This document shows positions 19,452 through 28,202 of a DNA stretch of 64,000 bases, in pieces. The translations under genes and the position numbers were made by a program. Source of the stretch: Salegentibacter salarius (GTDB taxonomy: Bacteria > Bacteroidota > Bacteroidia > Flavobacteriales > Flavobacteriaceae). Numbering within the stretch: position 1 is the stretch's first letter; every line of letters begins with the position of its first letter. The notes below the pieces were generated by a model, which saw only the letters and a program-made list of their open reading frames with translations, did no database searches and was not told the origin of the DNA. The stretch spans positions 62,001-126,000 of the forward strand of contig NZ_FVZF01000003.1 in assembly GCF_900168265.1 (NCBI RefSeq). The letters are read 5' to 3'.

Positions 19452-19922
19452 ATGGTACCGCCAAAGAACAAACCAATAAAAAGACATATAGCCATTCAGC
19501 CATTAAGTAGAGAGCACCACCAGGGGCTTTTGTTATGCTGGAAAATTAGAAAAGGTTTTGAAAAAGGAATCGAACCGCAGCGAATTAAAAATTATACCGA
19601 TTGGTTTTGGGAAAACCAGTTAGAAGAGCATTTTAAAATTGAAGAAAAATATGTATTTCCGGTTTTGGGTGCTGAAAATGATTTGGTAAAACAGGCGCTG
19701 GAAGAGCACGAGCATCTTGCCTCGTTATTTCTTCAGAAAAATGAAATAGCGCTTGCATTAGAAATGATCCAGAATGATCTGGAAGGCCATATTAGGTTTG
19801 AAGAGCGGGTTCTTTTTAATAAAATCCAGGAACAAGCTTCAACCGAAGAACTTCAGCATATTCAGGAACACCACGAGAAAGAAATTTCATGCGGCCTTTG
19901 GGAAGATGAGTTTTGGAAATAA
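19452..19922 (+). CDS. Hemerythrin-like domain protein
   Basis: A 156-residue all-helical protein with the hemerythrin HHE pattern of iron-binding residues: SREHHQG near residue 22, EEHFKIEEKYVFP, LEEHEHLASLF, HIRFEERVLFNKI and a final QEHHEKE. Such cytosolic proteins bind a di-iron centre and take part in oxygen or nitric-oxide sensing, storage or iron repair. It lies 37 bp after the glycosidase on the same strand and could be read with it, but a functional link is not expected. Confidence 0.88.
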   Translation: MVPPKNKPIKRHIAIQPLSREHHQGLLLCWKIRKGFEKGIEPQRIKNYTDWFWENQLEEHFKIEEKYVFPVLGAENDLVKQALEEHEHLASLFLQKNEIALALEMIQNDLEGHIRFEERVLFNKIQEQASTEELQHIQEHHEKEISCGLWEDEFWK

Positions 19923-19958
19923 TTTCAATATTCAATAACTGCTTGAATTTAACAAAAA

Positions 19959-21188
19959 TTAGGCAGCTTCTGCCAGCGTCTTTCTTTCGGTCACCTCTTG
20001 TTTTAATCTAAATACAGTGTCTTTTTCGTAAGCAAGGAAATAATAGATCACAAAAAACAAGAAATACATGATCATTGATTTCTGTCTTAAAATTATTCCC
20101 AAATTAGACATTACAAAAGTCATTGCGAAAGAGGTGGTGAAAAACAAGATCAGGCTTAGTTTTACGTGTCCCGGTGCTGTCTTTAAGAATCCAAAGAAGC
20201 TCTTTTTAAACAACTTTCCGAATAACAACAAATAGATAAAATTCTCTATAGATACGATCACTCCAAGAATTCCCGGTGCATCAAAAAATAAAGGTCTAAA
20301 CCAGAATGTAAAGAATTTTTCAATAAGTGAATAGTCGGTCATTGGGACTCCTGAAGTCGCGTTATCCAAATCTTTTGCCCTGTTTTCAGTAAAAGAAAGA
20401 AAATCGGCGATTAGGTTTTGCGAATTTCCGAGGTTTACTACTTCAAGAATTTGCTTGTGAAAAAGCAATAAAACTCCAGTGATTGCACCTACGAAAATAG
20501 CTTTTTGCTTTAAGCTTATCTGGTTTTTATTAATAAATATACTCAACATCCCTGCACCGGCCAGTAACAAGAACATATGGGGCCTAATGGCGAAAACCAG
20601 GAGTGATCCCAAACTTAAGCTAAAAATCCTGTTCTTGGGCTTTCTAAGAGCATAAGCGAATAGCATTAATCCCAGGAATATTGGAGCACCTTTTCCTAAA
20701 GATGCTGTCCAGAAGTGCATATTGGGTAGGAAAAGTATTAGTACTAAGAAATCTATTTTTTTGAATACCTTAATATTTAGTGCGATATTTTCTTTAAAAA
20801 ACAAGTAGGCATAGACAAAGCCCATAAAGCCGATCCAGCTAAAAAGCAGCATCATCATTTCGTAGCTAAATCCGAAGAAATTAATAAACGGATAGGAGAT
20901 GAAATCTATAAAAGAGGTGCCGGTTTCTAAAAAGCCGTCCCAGGTTTTGCCTTCTTTTCCCGGTACTCTAAAATACCTTTTAGAATCTGAAGGGTTAAAG
21001 AATGCATAGGTATAATAAATTCCGGCAAATATTAAGTGGTAATAGAACAATTTATTCATCAGGTTTGCCGAGAAAAAATCGTGCTTTTCACTAATCTTTT
21101 TAAAAATATATTGATTTACCAGGTGCAAAAACGGAATAAGCATTATCGCTTGCAACAGGTTATGAATAAGGTTTATATCTGGAGACAT
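19959..21188 (-). CDS. Polytopic membrane protein, Wzy/glycosyltransferase-like
   Basis: A 409-residue protein with about ten hydrophobic segments. The long soluble loop (residues about 75-95, RYFRVPGKEGKTWDGF) and the stretch MHFWTASLGKGAPIFLGL are reminiscent of EpsG/Wzy-type polysaccharide polymerases, where a similar W-S-x-x-K-x element occurs in flavobacterial relatives. No enzymatic motif can be confirmed. It stands alone, converging on the hemerythrin gene. Function unknown, envelope role likely. Confidence 0.65.
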   Translation of the reverse strand: MSPDINLIHNLLQAIMLIPFLHLVNQYIFKKISEKHDFFSANLMNKLFYYHLIFAGIYYTYAFFNPSDSKRYFRVPGKEGKTWDGFLETGTSFIDFISYPFINFFGFSYEMMMLLFSWIGFMGFVYAYLFFKENIALNIKVFKKIDFLVLILFLPNMHFWTASLGKGAPIFLGLMLFAYALRKPKNRIFSLSLGSLLVFAIRPHMFLLLAGAGMLSIFINKNQISLKQKAIFVGAITGVLLLFHKQILEVVNLGNSQNLIADFLSFTENRAKDLDNATSGVPMTDYSLIEKFFTFWFRPLFFDAPGILGVIVSIENFIYLLLFGKLFKKSFFGFLKTAPGHVKLSLILFFTTSFAMTFVMSNLGIILRQKSMIMYFLFFVIYYFLAYEKDTVFRLKQEVTERKTLAEAA

Positions 21189-21585
21189 TTTTTATATCTA
21201 TTTATCTCTTTAAATCCAATATCCTTACCTAAAATGAATATCTGTAGAATAAAGCGTGTTTTCCTCATTGAGCTCTCTCTGTGCGAGGGATTAGACGGTT
21301 TAGGGTTTTAAAGATATTCTGGTGAGATATTTACTATCTCAGGAATTTATACCCAATACTGTGGAAATTTTCCATTACTGGATTCCTGTGACTGTGGAAA
21401 TGGCGAAGCCTGTTTATAGCTGGATTATGGAAAAAATTGATAAAAACGAATATTGAAACAACCGAAGTTTTTCAACTTCTATTAGTTTCTACATATAAAT
21501 CATTCGGTCTGAACTTTAATTACAAAAAATAATTGGGTAAAACTGATCCTCGTCATATTTAAAAATTCTGTTTAAAAATTATAAT

Positions 21586-21605
21586 AAATTCATTTAAATG
21601 AATTT
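21586..21605. promoter_or_regulatory. Perfect 20-bp palindrome, possible operator
   Basis: AAATTCATTTAAATGAATTT is its own reverse complement. It lies about 150 bp upstream of the -7 boxes of the sulfur operon. It could be a regulator site, or chance in AT-rich DNA. Confidence 0.4.
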
Positions 21606-21720
21606 TAACCAATAATAATTTAATTAATCACCACTAAAAATTATTTTACATAAAATATAATCACAAAATATACTAATCTGTTCAAAAAATGTGAAAATGG
21701 TCTATGTAACTTTGGTTGCA

Positions 21721-21749
21721 TTTGAAAATCAGTCCTGTAGGTATCTTTG
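21721..21749 (+). promoter_or_regulatory. Promoter of the sqr-dsrC-dsrE2 operon
   Basis: TTTG at 21721-21724 and TATCTTTG at 21742-21749 (17-nt spacer) match the flavobacterial promoter. A second -7 box TAACTTTG lies at 21707-21714. Because the box covers 21742-21749, translation must begin downstream, at ATG 21774 rather than TTG 21747. Confidence 0.6.
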
Positions 21750-21773
21750 AGTAAGTTATTAAACCAGTACATC

Positions 21774-23003
21774 ATGAAAAATTTACTCATACTTGGAGCC
21801 GGAACAGCAGGAACGATGATGGCGAACCAGCTTCGGTCCAAATTAAAAAAAGATCAGTGGCAGATTACCATCGTAGACCAAAATAAAACGCATTACTACC
21901 AGCCTGGATTTTTATTTCTGCCTTTCGATATATACACCGAAGACCAGGTTAAAAAAGTAGGAAAAAAGTTTATTCCTAACGGAGTAAATTATGTTCAAAA
22001 GAAAATAGATAGAATTTTCCCTGAAGAAAACAAGGTAAAACTGGAAGATGAAACTATTAACTATGATATCCTTATAATCGCTACCGGTTCTAAAATTGCC
22101 CCCGAAGAAGTGGAAGGAATGAAAGGTAAGAACTGGCACAAAAATGTTTTTGATTTTTATACTTATGAAGGTGCTTTGGCACTACGAAATAAGCTTAGAG
22201 ACTGGCAGGGAGGTAAAATGGTGGTTCATCTCACCGAGATGCCAATAAAATGTCCCGTAGCACCCCTGGAATTTGCATTTTTAGCTGATTCCTATTTCAA
22301 GGAAAAAGGAATGCGTGATAAGGTGGAACTTACTTATGTAACTCCTCTTTCAGGAGCTTTTACCAAAGAGAAAAGTGCTGAAACACTTGGTTACTTACTT
22401 GAAGAAAAGAAAATAAATCTTGAGATAGATTTCGCCATAGAAAGCGTGGATAATGAGAATAATAAAATTATTGATTACGGCGGAAAAGAAGTGGAATACG
22501 ATCTCCTGGTAACCATTCCAACCAATATGGGTGACGATGTGATAGAACGCTCTGGGATGGGAGACGACTTAAATTTCGTTCCTACAGATCATCACACCCT
22601 TCAGTCTAAAGATCACGAAAATGTTTTTGTGATTGGAGATGCTACTGATGTTCCTGCTTCTAAAGCCGGCTCGGTAGCCCACTTTCAATCAGAAACCCTT
22701 ACAGATAACATCTTGCTTTATAAAGATGGAAAGCCTCTTAAAGAGGAATTTGACGGCCACGCCAACTGCTTTATTGAAACCGGTGATAATAAAGCCCTGT
22801 TGATAGACTTTAATTATAAACAGGAACCTGTAGAAGGAACTTTCCCGTTTTCCGTTATAGGTCCCTTAAAATTGCTAAAAGAAAGCGTGTTTAATCACTG
22901 GGGGAAACTGGCTTTTCGATGGATCTACTGGAACATGCTTTTAAAAGGAATTCCAATTCCATTCGTTGGCCGAAATATGAGTACAAAAGGAAAAAAACTA
23001 TAA
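21774..23003 (+). CDS. sqr: Sulfide:quinone oxidoreductase-like flavoprotein
   Basis: A 409-residue FAD protein. The first dinucleotide motif is GAGTAGTMMANQL (residues 8-20); the second is VFVIGDATDVPASKAG (near 285). Cys 160 in KCPVAP and Cys 332 in HANCFIETG match the two redox-active cysteines kept in all SQR types, so sulfide oxidation to polysulfide with electrons to menaquinone is likely. The C-terminus (FNHWGKLAFRWIYWNML) is amphipathic, fitting membrane attachment. It leads an operon with a DsrC-like and a DsrE2-like protein. Confidence 0.85.
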   Translation: MKNLLILGAGTAGTMMANQLRSKLKKDQWQITIVDQNKTHYYQPGFLFLPFDIYTEDQVKKVGKKFIPNGVNYVQKKIDRIFPEENKVKLEDETINYDILIIATGSKIAPEEVEGMKGKNWHKNVFDFYTYEGALALRNKLRDWQGGKMVVHLTEMPIKCPVAPLEFAFLADSYFKEKGMRDKVELTYVTPLSGAFTKEKSAETLGYLLEEKKINLEIDFAIESVDNENNKIIDYGGKEVEYDLLVTIPTNMGDDVIERSGMGDDLNFVPTDHHTLQSKDHENVFVIGDATDVPASKAGSVAHFQSETLTDNILLYKDGKPLKEEFDGHANCFIETGDNKALLIDFNYKQEPVEGTFPFSVIGPLKLLKESVFNHWGKLAFRWIYWNMLLKGIPIPFVGRNMSTKGKKL

Positions 23004-23024
23004 TAATAATTTAAAATCAATATC

Positions 23025-23333
23025 ATGGAAACTCAAGTAAACACATTAAACGTAGATAGAAACCAGGAAGGATATTTAACCGATTTCTCTCAATGGAATA
23101 AAGAAGTGGGAGAGCAAATCGCTAAAGAGGAAGGGATTGAAATGACTCCGCGCCATTGGGAAGTTATCAACTGGATTCAGGAACAGGTAAAAGCAGACAA
23201 AGCCTTATCGATAAGAGGGATTAAAAAAAGCGGTGTGCTTGATATAAAAGAGTTTTATGCTCTTTTCCCGGGAGGACCATTAAAGATCTCTACCAAGATT
23301 GCCGGTGTGCCTAAACCCAAAAGCTGTATTTAA
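23025..23333 (+). CDS. DsrC/TusE-family sulfur carrier
   Basis: A 102-residue protein of the DsrC/TusE family: GYLTDFSQWNKEVGEQIA, MTPRHWEVINWI, LFPGGPLKISTKIAGVPKPK, ending SCI. The penultimate Cys (CysA) is present. The second Cys of true DsrC (CysB, normally just before KIAG) is replaced by Thr, so it is a single-cysteine carrier like TusE or related proteins rather than a DsrAB partner. It is 21 bp after sqr and 18 bp before the DsrE-like gene. It probably accepts persulfide in a relay. Confidence 0.88.
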   Translation: METQVNTLNVDRNQEGYLTDFSQWNKEVGEQIAKEEGIEMTPRHWEVINWIQEQVKADKALSIRGIKKSGVLDIKEFYALFPGGPLKISTKIAGVPKPKSCI

Positions 23334-23351
23334 CCACTAAAACTTACAACT

Positions 23352-23828
23352 ATGAGTACTACAAAAGTTAAAAAGATGCTCTTTATTTTATCGAAGGCTA
23401 CCATAGAGAACGTATATGCAGCTTTTATTATGGCTAATGGAGCGAGAATGGAAGGCATTGAAGCAGAAATATTCTTTACTTTTTTCGGTCTGGAGGCCGT
23501 GCAAAAGAAAAAACTGAATAACCTTCATGTAGCAACAGTTGGTAATCCGGCGATGCATATTCCTACCATGGTAGGGGGGTTACCGGGTATGGAAGCTATC
23601 GCTACAAGAATGATGAAAAAAGAGATGGAAAAACTTGATATGCCTCCGGTAGACGAGTTTCTTGAAATTCTCTCGGCTTCAGGAGTGAAATTATGGGGTT
23701 GTAAACTGGCGGTAGATATGTTTCACCTGGAAGAAAAAGATCTAATAGATGATATGGACGGAATCCTGACTATCGGTGATTTTTATAATAGAGCCGACCA
23801 GGATGGAACGCAAATGTTATTTGTTTAA
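23352..23828 (+). CDS. DsrE/DsrF/DrsH-like (DsrE2) sulfurtransferase
   Basis: A 158-residue protein of the DsrE2 type: KMLFILSKATIENVYAAFIM at the N-terminus, AEIFFTFFGLEAV mid-protein, and the putative persulfide cysteine in KLWGCKLAVDMF, followed by DGILTIGDFYNRA. DsrE2 proteins mobilise sulfane sulfur in sulfur oxidisers and are linked to membranes in some groups. It closes the operon; a strong terminator follows 25 bp after the stop. Together with SQR and DsrC it implies sulfide-derived persulfide is handed on inside the cell. Confidence 0.88.
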   Translation: MSTTKVKKMLFILSKATIENVYAAFIMANGARMEGIEAEIFFTFFGLEAVQKKKLNNLHVATVGNPAMHIPTMVGGLPGMEAIATRMMKKEMEKLDMPPVDEFLEILSASGVKLWGCKLAVDMFHLEEKDLIDDMDGILTIGDFYNRADQDGTQMLFV

Positions 23829-23852
23829 AAGAACATGATGTTTGGTTGTTTG

Positions 23853-23894
23853 GACAGGCAGAGCTTGAATTTTTCAGCTCTGCCTGTCTTTTTT
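23853..23894 (+). terminator. Rho-independent terminator of the sulfur operon
   Basis: A perfect 13-bp stem, GACAGGCAGAGCT with AGCTCTGCCTGTC, followed by six T. Confidence 0.93.
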
Positions 23895-23938
23895 CTTTTA
23901 AGTAAAATTTTGTTGAAAATAGCTTCTTCGGCTGTGGG

Positions 23939-26900
23939 TTAAAATTTGAACCCGAAGGTAAAGGTTAATCTTCCTCCATCATCACCATAATAATAACCGG
24001 TGTTTGCGGTAAAAGCGCTAAAGCCATTTATCCAGATAGATCCACCATAATTGTTTCGCCATTGTTCTGAATTAGAACCTTCAGCCCAAACACGACCGTA
24101 ATCGAAACCTGCGCTTACTCCAATTTGCAACGGAATGAAATTCGTTTTAAATCGGCTTATGCCAACCCTAAGATCGGTAGAGTGGTAGAAAGATTGCTTC
24201 CCGTTGAAGCGTTCCCAACGGTAGGCTCTTAGGTTTTCGTTTCCGCCAAGAATAGCACCGTCATAGTATTCATAATTATCACCAATAATAACTTTTCCGC
24301 CTATTTTGGTGGCCAGGACAGCTATTCCGCTTTCGTGTAATGGATAATCTATGGCTAGAGACGGACTTATATAGGCAAATTCATTATTGTATTCGTCAAT
24401 ATTAGTTTTGTAACCCGTGGTAATATCGGCTTCAAATCCGCGTGCTGGATATGCAGGGTTACCCCTATTTTCATAATGGTAGTTTAATTCCCCCCCAGCA
24501 TAAAGTTGCTGATTAAAAAGGTCGTTCTCTTCATCAAAAGCATCGGCTATAAATCGTTCTTCATCATAAGACACTTCTCTTGATTGTAAGAAAGGTTTCG
24601 CATAAAAACTTCCGCCCGAATTTCCGCGCCAAATTAGTGATGGGGCAATTTTCCATTGCTCAATCCTTACACGGTTATAATCACGACCAAAACTGTCTCG
24701 CATATTTTCTGATTCTATGCCTTCACCAAAATAGTTTAAAGCAAAATTAGGACTGGTATAACGCGCATCTATTCCAAGGTTCCAGTTATAGAAAATGTGG
24801 GCAAATTCCCCAAAATATCCTACTTCAAAGCCATTTGTGGCGAAATAATAGGAGGCATCAAAACTATGTTGCGTGTTAAACGGATTATTGGTTAATCCGT
24901 AAGTAGTGTAGGTGTCTTTTAGTCCAAGGGAAAGTCCCTCATCCCCATTATAATCTACCTGGGGCATAATTTTATTCTCACTTTGTTTGCGCTTGTCAGG
25001 ATCATATGTATTGATCTCGTAATCATCTACCAACCATTTTTTAGATTTTGGATTGGTAATGGTGTTTTCCTTGGTTTTGTGATCGTACAATTTAATTTTA
25101 CGTGTATTTTCAAAATCGTAAATGTCATTTTCTTCTCCTCCAATAACATTGATTCTAATAAGATTTTCTCCATTACCGGTAACTTTAAAAGTATCATCAC
25201 CATCAAGGCCGTAGATCCAAATCTCATCGGTAGCTTCAGAATTATAAGATTTACTGAAGACTTCTTTTCCATCTTCATTAATCATCTCTATAGCAGTAAT
25301 ACCGTTTTCTTTTCTTATAATATTAAAAACATCATCTTCCTCGGTTCCGGGTAATACCTGGAATTCCTGGAGGTAGTTGTAATATCGTTGAGCAATGTCG
25401 CCTAAATTATCTCTTCTGGCCTTAAGGTGTGCTTTAATATCTTCTATGGTTTTATCCTGAACTGCTTCGGGTAAAGCTTCAAAAGCAGTTTCTATTTCTT
25501 CGTTGGTAAGCTGAGACTGAATAAAGTTCACTTGCTCCTGCCAATCTTCCCAATCTGAAGTTTTCAATAATCGCTGATCTAGAGGGTATCCGGAAAGATT
25601 AAACCATTTTACATTATCTACGTTATCATCATAGGTTTCCATTTTTCTCACAATTGGTAAGCCCAGTTTCACTAAATCTGGAATAAAACCATCGTAATTA
25701 GGAAATGCAAAATCCCTATCTCTTGGGATAGGTTTGTAAAGTTTGGTGCCATCGCTTTGGGTATGCAAGGCCCATCTCCATTGGTCATAATGCCTGTCCC
25801 AATCGCCAATTAGCATATCTACCAACCGGTTTTTTATAAATTTATCTTCATCTGCCTGTATATTTTTAGACTCTTTCAATTCTGTTAAAAGATCGCGTGT
25901 ACTAATGATATCTTCAGGAGAGCCAAATTTTTCAAACTCTTTATTTTCATCACCTACGTGAGCTTCAAGCATATAAAGTTCATTCCCATATTCATCATTA
26001 TTCAGGCCGAGCGCTTTTTGTTTCGGGATATAGAATATTTGTGGTTTCCCGGCATTTATTTCAAGTAAGTCGTTGATGTGTTTTAAAGAGTAACGAGCAT
26101 AAGGATGTGCCGTGGTAAAGAGATCTAAAGCATAGCGTTGTGCCACTGTATTTTCTATATAATCTTTTATATAATGATCTTTTATAGCTGCAGATTGCAG
26201 AAAACGGGTAGCGCTTTTCTTAAGTGCACGTATAGTGAATTCGTTTTTATCGTCGGCAATAAATCGCAGGGAACGTGATTGCATACCACCGCCTTCTTTT
26301 AGCGGTTCAAGATTCCCGTCTAACGTATCTAGAAATAGCACAGGAGCCTTTATTTTTGTACTATAAACATCCCTGTAAAAATCTCCAAAAAGCGATTTAT
26401 ACAAGCCCGATTTATCGGTTTCTTCTTCGGTATAAATAGAAGCACTTATAGTATCCCCAATTTCCTCTTTGGTTTTAAAATCAATTTCATCCCAGTTAGG
26501 TTCGTCGCTTTTAATTGTCTTGCTGAAAATTGGATTTTCAGTATTTTCTATGGTGAAGAATTCAACTAGTGTTTCGTTATTTTTATAGAGTTTTAATTTC
26601 GCATAACCACTTTTAGTAGTTCCGAAGTGTTCATTTTCCTTCCTTATGCTTAGTTTTTTAGGTTTTCCGGTGCTTCCGCTTATAATTTGTGGAATACCAT
26701 CGTCTTCTAAATATTGCAGATTTTGATCTTTCCCGGAAATGAAAATCACATTATCAAACTGGCTGGCCAGGGTTTCTAACCGGCCTCGTAAATATCTATG
26801 TTCTTCATTTTGATAATCCTGTGGAGAAAATCCGCCAATCTTTTCGGTAAAAGATCTTTTTGAATTACTCATCACCGGGTGTTGCAGTGAAACTAAAATA

Positions 26901-27526
26901 GTTTTTCCGTGGGCATCTTTAATATCATCCTTAAACTCTGCAAAAAAGCGTTCCCTGGTTTTTATATCACATTTAGCATTCATATTTGGGTGATCGTCCC
27001 AGTTTTCTAAATACCATTGGGTATCTACGGTTACAAGTACAAGATCATCAGTGATATCTTCTTTTTCTATGGGGCAGCCATCATCTGGCCAAACTTCAAT
27101 ATTAGATTGGTTATCCTGAAGAAAAGACTCAAGATCGTCTATTCGGTTTTGGCCACCTTTTGTCCATTCGTTTTGGCCGGGAGTAAAAACAACTTTTCCA
27201 TTAAATTCCTGAACGGCATCTAAAAGATTCTTTTTAAGAAATTGCTTTTGAGCTTCCCGTTCTCCTTCTTGCGGAAATCCTTTAGACGGAAGAAAATTCC
27301 CTTGCACCAGCAGGGTAGCTTCCTCGTCATTTTTAGAAGCTTCTACAATAGCTTTTAGTACTTTTTGACCTTCACCAGTAAGGTCGTTTCCAATATTTCC
27401 TGCAACATAAAAAGTATGTTCCAGAGATTTAGGTTTTTCTTTACCGGGAGTAACCTGGGCAGTTGCCGTTATCCCTGAAAATAAGAAAAGAAATGTAAGT
27501 TTTAAAAGCGTATGAATATTTCCCAT
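23939..27526 (-). CDS. Giant fusion: degenerate phosphoesterase, kinase-like domain, beta-barrel
   Basis: A 1195-residue exported protein with a signal peptide (1-24). Residues about 35-300 align with calcineurin-like phosphoesterases, but the metal ligands are lost: GNIG (near 45) for GDxG, QGNF for GDN, GQNEW (117) for GNHDW, LQHPV (215) for GHHP, SGKDQNLQY (265) for SGHEHNLQY. About 400-700 looks like an atypical kinase: RALKKS, GDWDRHYDQWRW (575), PRDRDFAF (604). From about 850 it is a surface-antigen (Omp85/D15-like) barrel ending LTFTFGFKF. It probably sits in the outer membrane with its soluble domains in the periplasm. The kinase assignment is inference. Confidence 0.8.
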   Translation of the reverse strand: MGNIHTLLKLTFLFLFSGITATAQVTPGKEKPKSLEHTFYVAGNIGNDLTGEGQKVLKAIVEASKNDEEATLLVQGNFLPSKGFPQEGEREAQKQFLKKNLLDAVQEFNGKVVFTPGQNEWTKGGQNRIDDLESFLQDNQSNIEVWPDDGCPIEKEDITDDLVLVTVDTQWYLENWDDHPNMNAKCDIKTRERFFAEFKDDIKDAHGKTILVSLQHPVMSNSKRSFTEKIGGFSPQDYQNEEHRYLRGRLETLASQFDNVIFISGKDQNLQYLEDDGIPQIISGSTGKPKKLSIRKENEHFGTTKSGYAKLKLYKNNETLVEFFTIENTENPIFSKTIKSDEPNWDEIDFKTKEEIGDTISASIYTEEETDKSGLYKSLFGDFYRDVYSTKIKAPVLFLDTLDGNLEPLKEGGGMQSRSLRFIADDKNEFTIRALKKSATRFLQSAAIKDHYIKDYIENTVAQRYALDLFTTAHPYARYSLKHINDLLEINAGKPQIFYIPKQKALGLNNDEYGNELYMLEAHVGDENKEFEKFGSPEDIISTRDLLTELKESKNIQADEDKFIKNRLVDMLIGDWDRHYDQWRWALHTQSDGTKLYKPIPRDRDFAFPNYDGFIPDLVKLGLPIVRKMETYDDNVDNVKWFNLSGYPLDQRLLKTSDWEDWQEQVNFIQSQLTNEEIETAFEALPEAVQDKTIEDIKAHLKARRDNLGDIAQRYYNYLQEFQVLPGTEEDDVFNIIRKENGITAIEMINEDGKEVFSKSYNSEATDEIWIYGLDGDDTFKVTGNGENLIRINVIGGEENDIYDFENTRKIKLYDHKTKENTITNPKSKKWLVDDYEINTYDPDKRKQSENKIMPQVDYNGDEGLSLGLKDTYTTYGLTNNPFNTQHSFDASYYFATNGFEVGYFGEFAHIFYNWNLGIDARYTSPNFALNYFGEGIESENMRDSFGRDYNRVRIEQWKIAPSLIWRGNSGGSFYAKPFLQSREVSYDEERFIADAFDEENDLFNQQLYAGGELNYHYENRGNPAYPARGFEADITTGYKTNIDEYNNEFAYISPSLAIDYPLHESGIAVLATKIGGKVIIGDNYEYYDGAILGGNENLRAYRWERFNGKQSFYHSTDLRVGISRFKTNFIPLQIGVSAGFDYGRVWAEGSNSEQWRNNYGGSIWINGFSAFTANTGYYYGDDGGRLTFTFGFKF

Positions 27527-27654
27527 ATATGCGTAAAACGAAAATTATTTTTATTGAATGTCAAATTTTTGAAAAAAAATGCCGTTTTACAATAGCTTTT
27601 AACGCATTATAACACTTGTTATTAGCAAGTCTTTAACGTTAAGGGAGTATTCAA

Positions 27655-28104
27655 TTAATTCAGGTTTCTTTTTTGAATAAAAAAGCGTTTCAATAAAGAG
27701 GAAGCTTCTTCTGCCAGGATACCAGATTTGACTTCGGTTTTTGGATGGAGTTTGACCCCGGTTTTACGATAACCACGTTGTTGGTCTTCGGCGGCAAAAA
27801 TAAGCTTTGAGATCTGGCTCCAATATAAAGCACCTGCGCACATTTGGCAGGGCTCCAGGCTTACATACATTGTGCAATCTTTTAAATATTTTCCGCCAAG
27901 AAAACTGGCAGCAGCGGTTATGGCCTGCATTTCGGCGTGAGCGGTCACATCGTTCAAGGTTTCGTTTAGATTATGGCCACGCGCAATAATTTGATTGTTA
28001 ATCACCACAACAACGCCTACGGGAATCTCGCCCCTTTCAAAAGCTTTTTCGGCTTCTTCCAGGGCTTTTCGCATAAAATATTCGTCGTTGTAAGGCTGTA
28101 GCAT
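27655..28104 (-). CDS. tadA: tRNA-specific adenosine deaminase TadA-type
   Basis: A 149-residue zinc deaminase. Motifs are HAEMQAI (zinc His and proton-shuttle Glu) and PCQMCAGALYW (two zinc Cys). The length and the start FMRKALEEAEKAFERGEIPVG are typical of TadA, which converts A34 to inosine in tRNA-Arg(ACG). A related guanine-deaminase-type activity cannot be ruled out, but TadA is by far the commonest for this sequence type. It is divergent from dxs with a 98-bp gap. Confidence 0.88.
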   Translation of the reverse strand: MLQPYNDEYFMRKALEEAEKAFERGEIPVGVVVVINNQIIARGHNLNETLNDVTAHAEMQAITAAASFLGGKYLKDCTMYVSLEPCQMCAGALYWSQISKLIFAAEDQQRGYRKTGVKLHPKTEVKSGILAEEASSLLKRFFIQKRNLN

Positions 28105-28163
28105 TGTAGATTAATATTTCTGCGGAAAGATAAAAATTATAAAATTAGCTTCTGAAGAAATCC

Positions 28164-28196
28164 TTGTAAGAAATATCTTTTCAAAGCTTAACTTTG
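28164..28196 (+). promoter_or_regulatory. dxs promoter, close to the start codon
   Basis: TTG at 28164 and TAACTTTG at 28189-28196 (22-nt spacer). The implied transcription start is within a few bases of the ATG at 28203, so the mRNA would be nearly leaderless. It also overlaps the TTG at 28194, excluding that start. Confidence 0.5.
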
Positions 28197-28202
28197 CTTA
28201 CT

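Larger units (their letters stand above)
21189..21773. other. AT-rich intergenic region upstream of sqr
   Basis: 585 bp between divergent genes with no convincing coding frame. Notable contents are a perfect 20-bp palindrome (21586-21605) and two -7 boxes (21707-21714 and 21742-21749) in front of the sulfur operon. Composition becomes extremely AT-rich from 21530 on. Confidence 0.6.

Noticed and set aside
21747-21773. TTG start for sqr at 21747
   Set aside because: The position falls inside the -7 box TATCTTTG; ATG 21774 starts exactly at the FAD-binding strand.
24983-25354. 123-residue plus-strand frame
   Set aside because: Antisense to the well-supported 1195-residue fusion gene.
28194-28202. 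TTG start for dxs
   Set aside because: It overlaps the TAACTTTG -7 box; ATG 28203 is available.
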